11,618 nucleotides of DNA, taken from assembly GCA_900618425.1 (NCBI GenBank), contig UZAN01047805.1, positions 9,465 to 21,082 on the forward strand. The letters run 5' to 3'. The notes under the pieces are model-generated. The model searched no databases, had not been told where the DNA came from, and saw nothing but the letters and a program-made list of their open reading frames with translations. Each line of letters starts with the position of its first letter. The stretch's first letter is position 1. A program made the translations under genes and the position numbers. This DNA comes from Echinostoma caproni (taxonomy: Eukaryota > Platyhelminthes > Trematoda > Plagiorchiida > Echinostomatidae). Below, one piece after another: positions 1 to 7,901 of this stretch.

Positions 1-768
1 CTGACTTTCCGAACACGGTGTTGGGGTCTTCATTGGGACACCGCAGAACATGGCTGAGCCGTTAGATACACCGCTGTTGCAACAATGTGGGAAGTCATTC
101 GATCTAACAGTAGCACTGACGGACTCTCCTTGTGCAGTGATCGGAGACTGCGAGTCTTGGGTTTCTGTGGTTACGTGTAAATGGGGTAAGCGGAAAATCA
201 AAGAGCTTTCTGGTGACACAAAGATACCGGGAAAATTGGCGGGGGTAGGAATGGAAGTTTGAACTCACGACCGGTAGGGTGATGTATTGCTAACCGTAAG
301 CGTTGACGACTGCCGCCCTATTGTCCTACAGGGAACGCACAGTAAGACACTGACTTGCCGTGTCGAGGAGAGTTCTGGCGTTCCACCGATCAATGTGAAT
401 GGGTTCCAGTGTCAATCTTTTCCGCTAGATTCTCGAAAACCACGAGAGATTACGGAGAGAACACAGAACTCATCGCCTCTCCATGTGTGCGCTTCATTAA
501 GTCAAATTTCCTGGAGTGTCTTGGAATTGAATGCGAAATGCTTTCTACAGCATCGTTCGGGTGCGTATCCAGTTACGTATATCAGGTCAATGGGATTGTA
601 CGGTTGTTGTCAGCCCTTAACTCCGGTGTATGGTTCTTGAACCATTCGCGTTGATTAGCGATCCCGAACTAGTAACTGGAACCTTGGTGGTTGTTCTGTT
701 CTCGAGATTTTTCCTGTTGCTCATGGTGGGCACGGGGTTTTGACCTCATATAATGTCGGACAATAGTC

Positions 769-780
769 GGTGACGTCACC
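769..780. promoter_or_regulatory. CRE-like palindrome TGACGTCA
   Basis: The sequence GGTGACGTCACC is a perfect 12-bp palindrome containing the full consensus cAMP-response element TGACGTCA bound by CREB/ATF bZIP factors. Only the motif is seen. No promoter, TATA box or start site is evident next to it, so function is unproven. Confidence 0.2.
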
Positions 781-1138
781 TTGTTGTCAGCATCATCATC
801 ACTAACCAGGCGATCATATGCCACGTCCCCGAACACCACCGTTTTTCGTTCGCTACCCGTTTGTTGCTGATGTAAAATTCAGTCTTTCTCGGTTCACCAC
901 CGGGTTGGCGATTATCGGACTTGTCCGTTAGCATTCAGATATGATTTTATTTTCAACACATGATGCTGATGTATGTTACGTCTAAGTCTATAAAATAAGC
1001 TACAATTCCATACTTGCTGGATGCAGTGCGAAGTTTGAACTAATTCCTTAATGCAGTTTCTGTGATATCACATTTTCAGGCGTTCGGAGCCAAGTATTGC
1101 ATGATCTCTCCCCGTATAAACATTATCCATCAAATGTC

Positions 1139-1153
1139 TTTTTCACATTTCAG
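1139..1153 (+). promoter_or_regulatory. Splice acceptor before the 1154 exon
   Basis: A pyrimidine-rich run ending in TTTTTCACATTTCAG precedes GATGATCCGG and matches a eukaryotic 3' splice site, giving phase 0 with the downstream frame. A very similar site, ATATCACATTTTCAG, ends at 1079. Between the two, the downstream frame stays open, so the upstream acceptor could in principle add about 25 residues. Confidence 0.55.
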
Positions 1154-1327
1154 GATGATCCGGACGCGGATGATGTAGTCCCAATGCAACAATCCGCCCC
1201 ACCGTTTGATCCCACCCCGTTCGATCAGTCCAGCTACTATGGTGGTGGTTCTGTTCCCGGTTCAGTCCCGTTTCCGACTGGTGTAGCCGTGCCCCAACAA
1301 CAGCCTGTCGCTGGTCGAGCCTATTGA
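1154..1327 (+). CDS. Terminal exon of an unidentified protein (Pro/Gln/Gly-rich tail)
   Basis: This is the probable last coding exon of a spliced gene that enters from the left. After the acceptor ending at 1153, the frame encodes about 57 residues and ends at TGA, immediately followed by a second TGA. The segment begins with an acidic cluster (DDPDADD), then has aromatic/proline motifs (PPFDPTPFDQ), a YYGGG turn, and a PQQQP stretch ending in GRAY. Such tails are typical of disordered C-termini of trafficking or RNA-binding proteins, and the DP(T)PF-like motif recalls clathrin-adaptor-binding peptides, but that is only a resemblance. No folded domain is present and the rest of the protein is not in the window, so I do not name it. 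Amino-acid composition and clean termination differ from the transposon debris to the right, which supports a host gene. Confidence 0.55.
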   Translation, partial: DDPDADDVVPMQQSAPPFDPTPFDQSSYYGGGSVPGSVPFPTGVAVPQQQPVAGRAY

Positions 1328-2200
1328 TGATCAAGGATCCAAAGTTTACGAGAGCATTTCCGCACATACGCAGACCAATCAAAGTGGGAGGTGAAGAACA
1401 CTGGACGTTTTCGCGCGAGCGCTGTCCGGCTGGTTCGATGTGCTGTCACACAGTCTTGCGCATCTGTTGCTTTCATATTCTCAATCTCCCCGTCCGCTGT
1501 ATCCTAATAACTAACTACTCTGTTGCACATCGTCCGAGGCACTCTTCCACCGCGTAGTTCATTCCATTGGATGCATTGTGATGCAATTCCCTCTTTTTTC
1601 TCTCTCCCTCTGTCTCGTGAAACCACTCCAGGGCTTTGGACATGTAATTTCAGGCAATCTGGTTTGCTCTAGTGATCATGTGTGTGTGTGTGTGTTGCTC
1701 ATTGGCGCGCAACGCAGCATATTTGCCTTTGTGCGTCAATGGGCATTTTCTGATTCCCCATGACAATCATGCTAGTTTCTCGAGCACGTACGCACACGCG
1801 TTATTGTGATCTCCCAGACTGTTTATTATTATTATTTATCTATCGCGCTCCCCCCCCACTCCCACCTTGGATGATGCCTTTGATGTGCACTTTCTTCTCC
1901 ACCACTGCATTTAGTCACCAACCTATCTATATCACATCCTCTACCCACATTCCACTAACTTGTCCAGTGTCCGCATTTTTTGTGTGTATGTGCAATATCT
2001 ATCACTTGTTTAGTTCTTTTCATGAGTGATAGTACCAACATTCCTTTATTCTTTTTGGTTTTTCTTTTCCCTTATTTTTTCCCCCTACTTCTCCATTTGG
2101 TCCCTCGTTTGACTTATCCTTTTTGATTGCTTCGGTTACCACCGAAAGCTCACATATGGCAATTAATATTATACTTGAATAAATCTTTACATTCGATACT
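1328..2200 (+). other. Probable 3' UTR of the left gene
   Basis: From the stop at 1327 to the AATAAA at 2178 no exon is recognisable. The stretch is strongly pyrimidine-rich in places (CTCTTTTTTCTCTCTCCCTC near 1590-1610, a run of C near 1850, T/C-rich tracts at 2045-2130) and contains a short GT microsatellite at about 1680-1694. Short open frames (1324-1557, 1578-1763, 1760-2029) have composition driven by these tracts and are not credible genes. Confidence 0.45.
2178..2183 (+). terminator. Poly(A) signal AATAAA
   Basis: This is a canonical AATAAA hexamer in an A/T-rich setting and the only one I find between the 1327 stop codon and here. It is a fitting end for the transcript carrying the 1154-1327 exon, giving a 3' UTR of roughly 870 bases. 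Confidence 0.45.
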
Positions 2201-2281
2201 CTGAGTTACTACTTATGAGCGCGCCAGGGTCCGCGGTAATGAATCGCGCATTTTTCAGTTGTGTTCAGTAGTTCGACGTTG

Positions 2282-2324
<43 letters not shown>
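2282..2324. repeat. Compound microsatellite (CA)11(AT)11
   Basis: Eleven perfect CA units (2282-2303) run directly into eleven AT units (2303-2324) with no interruption. It lies about 180 bp beyond the 3' end of the first LINE relic, in that element's orientation, and could have grown from the tail region of that insertion. Confidence 0.95.
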
Positions 2325-2500
2325 TACACCGGCTTGAGAACAAGTATGGTGCCAATAGAAAACAATGATAACGAAGTTGTGCAGGGGTACAGAAAGATTG
2401 AATGAAAATGCGGGAAACAGAGAACACGGAGAATGAACGAACGAATGAATGAAAGATTTTTTTATAGTTTCACCGTACACTTTTTTAAGACTTGTGTGTG

Positions 2501-3060
2501 TTATGGGGCATGGGGTTTCACCAAACAAACCCCACAGCAATCACACCACTGACATCTGTTCTCAGTCATATTTCCCAGCATCTCTAGCCAATCCTCGTTC
2601 CTTGAGTCCCAGCCTGGAAGGCAAGCGGCACCAACCGAAGCCAATGCTGAGACTAACTTCTTCGGACCTCTACGCCATGTCATGGTCTGACCGCCGCGGC
2701 GCTTCTTTCAACCTTGCCCAGCGCGTGCAAAGAGAGCACGGCGATGTAGTCGATGGACAGGCATACGCAAAACATGATCGAGTCATCAGAGGCGGTGTAG
2801 AACGATTTCTTCCGTTATAGAACAACTATCAAAATCCAGCACACGACGACAAATTTTGTCATCGCTCCCCCGATGTTCCCACCCGACACGAGCAGTGCTT
2901 CGAAGGCATCGGTGGTCGAATATGGAGAGTCAGTTAGCATCTTCCACTCGGAAAGGCCTCGCAACCGTAAAGCAGAACACTACGGACCGCGGCCATGGGA
3001 CGTGTGTCGGAGTAGCTGATGCTGGTGGTCAGGTCGACGTTGCCTACTAGCCGATTATTT
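2501..3060 (-). mobile_element. RTE-like LINE relic, C-terminal part (copy 1)
   Basis: This is a decayed C-terminal fragment of a non-LTR retrotransposon polyprotein read on the minus strand. In order it shows AAVRSVLLYGCEAF (about 2950-2993), VFDHRCLR-like and WEHRG (about 2870-2915), DHVLRMPVHRLHRRALFARAG (about 2715-2780), then MTWRRGPKKL, LPGWDSRN and ENRCQW (2530-2683), with the reading frame ending at 2501. This is the domain order of the region that follows the reverse transcriptase fingers/palm in trematode RTE-like LINEs. It is dead: there are frame changes around 2800-2930, and a TGA at 2708-2710 replaces the Trp expected in the GWKK motif while the same frame continues on both sides. 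No RT catalytic core is present, consistent with 5' truncation. It is the same family as the copy at 4103-5690. The clade assignment (RTE-like) is from general recognition only. Confidence 0.75.
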
Positions 3061-3345
3061 TTGAGCCTATAAAGTGCTCGTATGCCAGTTTTAGTCACTG
3101 ATATGATTTTGGTTTTGAGGTTCGAGTATTGAACCTTGTCATAGCCACGCAACTTTGGCAGCAGCGAGCTTTGTCCCACGGTCCATCACATTGGAGCCTT
3201 AGGTGGTTCACTACTCCCTGGAGTGTGTAGGTCTTCATGGATGAATGGTTACCTCAGGATCATTGCAATCATTGCAACGCTTGCAGACATCAAGTGACGT
3301 GGATGAGTTTTGTAAACAGTGGGACTGATGCATCTACTGATATAT

Positions 3346-3681
3346 ATTTGATAATAAGTAGTATGTGAATGACTAGATAAAATACCTCTGGGTGCACACA
3401 ACCGGTTTCGTGGTTCTTACCGCTCGTCAGGCATGCGTATCCGGTAATCTTTTGTCAGTTCATTCATATACTTGTACCCAGGAAGTGTATTTTCGTTACA
3501 ATAACCATCTTTGCAACACCGGGTAACCATTGGATAGATAGCTCTTTCAGAGCCAGTCCAGTGAAGAATCAATGCTATGATTCAATGTTTTGTAAGTGGG
3601 TTCGATGCTACTAACCGCAACAAACGTGACCTCATGGTCTTGGTAGAATATTTGATGATAAGCGGTATGTGAATGACTGTA
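3346..3681 (+). repeat. Left arms of an overlapping inverted-repeat cluster
   Basis: Two adjacent modules on the plus strand are both found inverted to the right. Module B (3346-3470) contains AATAAGTAGTATGTGAATGA, then CAACCGGTTTCGTGGTTCTT, and ends CTTTTGTCAGTTCAT. Module A (3497-3681) contains CATTGGATAGATAGCTCTTT, GAATCAATGCTATGATTC and GATGCTACTAACCGCA. By eye, A matches the reverse complement of 3765-3950 at roughly 90% with a one-base indel, and B matches the reverse complement of 3679-3791 with an extra 8 bases (CCGGTAAT) in this copy. No transposase, reverse transcriptase or RNA polymerase III box is recognisable, so the repeat family is not identified. Confidence 0.85.
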
Positions 3682-3960
3682 TGAACTGACAAAAGAATAC
3701 GCAGGCTTGATGAGCGGCAAGAACCGCGAAACCGGTTGCGTGCATCCAGAGGAATTTTAACTAGCCATTCACATACTACTTATTATCAAATATTCCACCA
3801 AGACCATGAAGTCACGTTTGCTGCGGTTAGTAGCATCTAACCCACTCACAAAAATCGAATCATAGCATTGATTCTTCAATGGGCTGGCTCTGAAAGAGCT
3901 ATCTATCCAATGGTCACCCGATGTTGCAAACAAGGTTATTGTTGTTATATATGTCATACC
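3679..3960 (-). repeat. Right, inverted copy of the A+B repeat unit
   Basis: Read on the minus strand this is an apparently complete A-B unit in the order A (about 3950-3782) then B (about 3795-3679), while on the plus strand the left partner is arranged B then A. The plus-strand A copy and this inverted B end therefore meet head-on at about 3681, and the whole block can fold in two competing ways. A 62-codon minus-strand frame (3769-3957) runs through module A, but it looks like a repeat by-product rather than a gene. Similar anonymous peptides are common in repeat-rich worm genomes. Confidence 0.85.
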
Positions 3961-4102
3961 AGCCTTTACGGATACGGCGCCAAATAACTTCGGGTTTAAT
4001 TTGAAATATAGAAACAGAAGGGGAAAAGAGAAAAATAGTTAACTTTAAGAATAACAAACTTTTGTTTGTTTACTGCGGACCATTTTTAATTTTTCGGGTC
4101 GC

Positions 4103-5690
4103 CCACATAAAAAGATACATTCACGCCACTGAATTCGTTTCGCTACCTTATCCCCCGCTGTCTCCAGTCAAAGATTATCTGAATCTTTGTGGCCCCAACC
4201 GGGAAGCCCCGATTGAAGTCAGATCCATGCACAATCTTAAAACTTCTACGTCACGTCATAGCCCGTCCGCCTCAATGTTCCTTGCAGCCCGGACCAATAT
4301 CCGCAAATAGCGCACGGTATGCCAGACGTTGCGCAGGCATTCGTAGGACATGGCCCAGCCACCTAAGAGGATGCAATGAAATTGTTTTACTCAATGGAAA
4401 ACTATCGGAACATAGCACATATCGTTTGACCTTATCTTTATTCACGCGATGCTCCCACAATACGCGGGCGATGTAGCGCAGACAACGGTTGTCGAAGACG
4501 GATAGTCGTTGGGCACGATCTGCTCGGAGGCCAGGTCTCACAGACAGTCAGCAACACGGCGCGTACCGTTGCGTAATACGCACGCCCTTCCAGTGATAGG
4601 GATATGTCACGCCGGCACCAGAGATGCTGCAAATTAGCGAACGCTAATCTAGCTTTGATTACACGTTCAGAGATCTCCTCGCCCACACCTCCGGTAGCTG
4701 TTACGCAACTCCCGAAATAGACAACTTCCAGAGTGTGGTTAACCAACGAAAATGCAGCAACAGGTTCCTGCCAATTTTGCAACAACACCTTGCACTTTGA
4801 AGGCACGGAAGACATACAATAACGAGTAACAACAATTACCAAACGATTCAGTGAAACTAAGTGTCCTTGCGTTGTCACCCAGTAGGGCAATATCATCAGC
4901 TTATTATAAGTTTACGACTCTGTCTCAAGGAAGAAGCTGGACGCCAGCGTTCGTTACGTTGAGTAACGCGTTTTGTAGAACATCATCTATAGCAACGTTG
5001 AAGAAAAACAGAATGATAAGACAACTCTGTCTTACTCCTCCAGTGACGGGATGAGGGTGAAAGTCCACCATAGGCCCTAAACTTCCCCGTGGTTCGGTGG
5101 TAGTTTTTAGAAGCAGGACATACTTCTCGGGCACTCCCTATTTCCACAAACAGTGCTGGTGATCGATGGAATTGAAGGCCGCGCTGATTTCCAAAAACAC
5201 AACTGTAGTTTGTTGTCTGTGTGTGTGTGCGGCGGTACTCTAGTGATGTGAGATACTACTCATTTGTGAGTAGTAGGTAACTTTCAATGATCAAAAATAT
5301 AGCAAGACCACCGAGGGCCAAGTGGTGTATGAAAGAATAACTACCAACTACCCTACATATTACCCGATGTGCTACCAGGAACAGCGATTATATGTTTCTG
5401 ATGAGATGTTTTGTGTTATGCATGGCAAATTGGTGATATTCCATCGGAAACACCTCAATAAACGATTGTCCTCGACCAGCACCGCCTTGTGGAATTATAA
5501 CACTAGTATAGTAGCTGACGAAGGATAGAGATTTGATCTATGCAACCACGACGTGCACGAAACCCGGTCTGCTCATCACGGATTGAACTTTTGCGATTTA
5601 AGACCTTTGCTCGTATGATTGGAACAGGTGTTGTGACAGCCCTTCTTGTAGATGAGTTTACCGATTGATTCTCCCCCATGTGCATCTACT
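4103..5690 (-). mobile_element. RTE-like LINE relic with most of the RT (copy 2)
   Basis: This is a decayed non-LTR retrotransposon covering most of the reverse transcriptase and the C-terminal tail, read on the minus strand. Landmarks in order: EQTGFRARRGCIDQISILRQ (about 5515-5574), VVFLEISAAFNSID (about 5160-5210), PEKYV and GVRQSCLI..LFFFNVAIDD (about 4985-5131), ADDIALLGDNA (about 4870-4900, the catalytic palm motif), PSKCKVLLQNWQEP (near 4790), EEISERVIKARLAFANLQHLW (about 4625-4690), RAVLL..CETWP (near 4550), VFDNRCLRYIARV and WLGHVLRMP (about 4325-4500), LPGWGHKDSDN (near 4190), and QWRECI (about 4110-4130). It is dead: at least three frame changes, a TGA at 4925-4927, two consecutive TAA codons at 4901-4906 just before ADD, and foreign sequence at 5218-5505. 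It is the same family and strand as copy 1, but reaches further 5'. Confidence 0.85.
5218..5505. other. Foreign segment inserted in LINE copy 2
   Basis: In this LINE family the motif ending LRQLL is normally separated from VVFLDI by only about a dozen codons. Here about 290 bases intervene. The segment has a TG/CA microsatellite at one end (about 5218-5231) and then unique-looking sequence. On the minus strand a short stretch reads FHKAVLVEDNRLLRCFRW, which weakly recalls the FHQV...LRFLW region of BEL/Pao retrotransposon reverse transcriptases, but stops follow and I do not claim it. A small inverted pair, ACTACTCA/TGAGTAGT, occurs at about 5253-5272. No clear target-site duplication was found at the edges. 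Confidence 0.5.
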
Positions 5691-5829
5691 TATTATAATT
5701 GCAATCCTAGTTTACAGAAATTCTCCATTTACTCTTGGACTCTACTTTCAACTTCCATCCAAATAGCCAAAAGCTTGTAACCGAAACCGGTGCACGAAAT
5801 TGCATGGCAGATGGTTGTACAAACCTCAG

Positions 5830-6750
5830 CTGCTGTCCATCAAACACAGCGTGTTTCCCCATTGTTCTTTTCAATGTATGTCAAACAACTTCCCATTCCT
5901 CCTGCATTCATTGGCTGTAAATACGCAGATTAAGTTGTTTTAGGCTGCAAAGCATTCACCCCTGACGGGGCTTCAGAAATTCAAAGCAAGCTAAACGACG
6001 TTGTTGCTTGGTCGCTGTCCCGTTCCCTCTCATTGAATACATCTAAATGCCAGGATGTTGTGTTTTCCCTCTTGGCCGATGTACCACATTCAGCCCTCAC
6101 AGATAGGTTCCCCAACCTCTCTGCCAATCGACAATAGTAAAATACCTTGACGTTACCTTATCACACAATTTATCATGGTCACTGCATGTTCAAAACACAT
6201 TCTGTAAAGTTAGAAAGCTTTCACATTTCTCACTCCGATTGAGATTACTTCCTGGTCCCCATAAGCTGATCGTTAGGTTTGTGAATGCATACGTGCTACC
6301 TCACTGGTTGTATTGCTCCTCAGTGATGTTAAAGAAAGACTTTTATTTACTGGCGAGATCTCTGAAACACATCTCTAAATGTAGCGGCATCGTCAAGAAT
6401 AAACTCACTGATTCTATCATAGACACACTTACAAGCACGCGAAAGTTTCACTGACAAAATTACTCTCAATCAACTACCACCCATTACACAACGAATTTTC
6501 AAAAGCTGTATCTACATCATCCACACACTCAAGATTTATTGGCTCGTACCTCTGCTTATGGTAATTGTTTTTTGCCATATCCAGCAGGTCTACTTATTGA
6601 CAAAGAGAAAATTTCCACAGAATTGGGCATATGCTTGCTTCATCGACAAACACAATCTACTGCTTTCAGTTTCATTGTTTCATTATTTTGTAAATTTGAA
6701 TTCCCAAATATGCTGAAAATTCACCCATCCGGGTGCATAAAGCTACTACT
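5830..6750 (+). mobile_element. CR1-like LINE relic, RT palm to C-terminus
   Basis: This is a second, unrelated non-LTR retrotransposon on the plus strand. One frame reads VHQTQRVSPLFFSMYVKQLP (about 5835-5894), then KYAD followed by TAA (5919-5933) where the catalytic YADD should continue, then VVLGCKAFTPDGASEIQ, WSLSRSLSLNTSKCQDVVFS (about 6007-6070), two stops at 6134-6139, KYLDVTLSHNLSWSLHVQ (about 6140-6195), LPHWLYCSSV (about 6295-6327) and SLKHISKCSGI. This order matches CR1-like/Jockey-type LINEs: thumb, then a conserved tail with HPLH..FSK and TRS...L. The element is inactivated by the stop at the second catalytic Asp, the later stops, and a 2-base insertion near 6425 that ends the last frame at 6454. 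The 3' part (6341-6750) is duplicated downstream. Confidence 0.8.
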
Positions 6751-6799
6751 ATTTCCGTACTGAATAATTGCTCACTTAACATTATGATGTAAATTGGGN

Positions 6800-7224
6800 T
6801 TTTATTTACTGGCGAGATCTCTGAAACACATCTCTAAATGTAGCGGCATCGTCAAGAATAAACTCACCGATTCTATCATAGACACTTACAGGCATGCGAA
6901 AGTTTCACTGCCAAAATTACTCTCAAACAACTACCACCCATTACACAACGAATTTTCAAAAGCTTTATCTACATCATCCACACGCTCAAGATATAAACTC
7001 TTACTTGCATGTAACTCTTCTTATCTCAATTCTGTTCTGCCGTATCTAGCACATCTACTTATTGACAAGGAGAAAATTTCCACAAAATTGCGTAAATGCT
7101 TGCTTCATTGACAAACACAATCTACTGCTTTCAGTTTCATAATGTAATGATTTTGTAAATTTGAATTCACAAATATGGTGTTTAAATGTTGAAAATTCAC
7201 CCATCCGCGTGGATAAAGCTACTA
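6800..7224 (+). mobile_element. Second copy of the CR1-like LINE 3' end
   Basis: This is a direct repeat of 6341-6750, starting with TTTTATTTACTGGCGAGATC in both copies and ending near AAAGCTACTA. It keeps an open frame of about 100 residues: FYLLARSLKHISKCSG, NNYHPLHNEFSKAL, STSSTRSRYKLLLACNSS and VLPYLAHLLIDKEK, then a stop at 7109-7111. Copy 1 has a 2-base insertion and lacks some 20-30 bases in the stretch equivalent to 6990-7045, so this copy preserves the ancestral tail better. The shared 3' UTR includes ATTCACCCATCCG. The copy starts exactly after the N at 6799, so either a second truncated insertion or an assembly join is possible. Confidence 0.8.
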
Positions 7225-7447
7225 ATGACTTGAGAAAAAGTGAACTGCTTAATTTCAAATCTTGTATCCCAACGAACTGATTCGTAATCTTGTTCCGAAA
7301 AACAGCGCCAACAAGAGTTCCAATGAGTGTGATTTCACACAGCCGGAAGCTCTAGTCTGATGTTAGTCGCTTGGTCTAAATCTCTGTCTGTCACAGAGTG
7401 ACGAATACGACAGTACATTCATCACTTGGTCAGTGTTGGTGAGTTTA
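7225..7447. other. Unassigned spacer after the LINE
   Basis: No credible open frame and no recognised repeat. The short self-complementary stretch CTGTCTGTCACAG is the only structure noticed. Confidence 0.4.
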
Positions 7448-7901
7448 TGTGGTGATGACACCTACCCTGGAGCGGCGCGTTGCAGTTTCTGGACACCTGC
7501 GATCAATCAAATTTGAAAGGTGACGTCAATGACACGCGTACGCGTCACGGCTTCTGACTACACGCCATAGGCAGGTTGTCAGCCAATCCGAGACAGTGCA
7601 GACAGAAGCAGGATTATGCAAGCAGTACCGCAATACGATTGGTGGAAGCCTAAATAACCAATGCTCTTTTTTGTACATATTATTTAATCGCCTTCATTGC
7701 TTCCAATAAACGAACTACGAGCCACTATTCCTGTGGCCTTTTCCTCGCGTCTCGTTCGCGTGGGATATTCCAAGCTCGTACCATTGCGGTCCAGTGCTTC
7801 CGTAATNGTCTGTGATAGCTGATCCTAGATTCGTGTCCTGTGATTCCTATTGCGTGGTTCGTGTTCCAAATTCCGTGCGTACTACTACTGCAATCATTAC
7901 A
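7448..7901 (+). mobile_element. Possible degraded LTR
   Basis: The stretch begins TGTGGTGATGAC and ends GCAATCATTACA; the two ends are imperfect inverted repeats (8 of 12 match when one is reversed and complemented). Inside, in the order expected of an LTR, are a CRE-like TGACGTCA (7521-7528) next to a 12-bp palindrome ACGCGTACGCGT (7534-7545), a TATA-like TACATATTATTTAA (about 7676-7688), and AATAAA (7705-7710) followed by CGAACTACGAG, similar to the CGTACTACAC that follows AATAAA in the LTR at 10416-10773. TGG occurs two bases past the right end, where a primer binding site would start, but I cannot match a tRNA. There is no target-site duplication, no retroviral gene nearby, and an N at 7807. 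Boundaries are tentative. Confidence 0.3.

Larger units (their letters stand above)
1..1153. other. Unassigned non-coding stretch, probably intronic
   Basis: No exon or repeat is recognised here. A 70-codon ATG frame (50-262, +) and two overlapping frames at 287-654 (+) are open, but their translations show no family I know and contain no low-complexity or membrane segment. A GTAAGC donor-like hexamer near 186 and a pyrimidine-poor CTACAG near 325-330 could be splice sites, so a short exon cannot be excluded. The position directly upstream of a good acceptor and terminal exon makes an intron the simplest reading for at least the right part. A perfect 12-bp palindrome GGTGACGTCACC sits at 769-780. 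Confidence 0.4.

Noticed and set aside
1760..2029. Open frame with a Leu/Phe-rich translation that looks membrane-like
   Set aside because: The hydrophobicity comes from T/C-rich tracts in a probable 3' UTR, with no family resemblance.
2449..2820. Plus-strand open frame of 123 codons
   Set aside because: It is antisense to the LINE tail on the minus strand (MTWRRG...LPGWD), whose motifs explain the sequence.
3346..3960. CRISPR-like or satellite array
   Set aside because: The repeats are inverted, only two copies of each module exist, and there are no regular spacers.
4189..4476. Plus-strand open frames at 4062-4310 and 4189-4476
   Set aside because: They lie opposite the recognised LINE C-terminal domain and have no domain of their own.
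5440..5505. BEL/Pao reverse transcriptase fragment (FHKAVLVEDNRLLRCFRW on the minus strand)
   Set aside because: The similarity covers fewer than 20 residues, later RT motifs are missing and stops follow. It is mentioned only as a search lead.
5322..5528. Plus-strand open frame in the LINE insertion
   Set aside because: It has no recognisable domain and spans the boundary between the insertion and the LINE, so it is not a unit.
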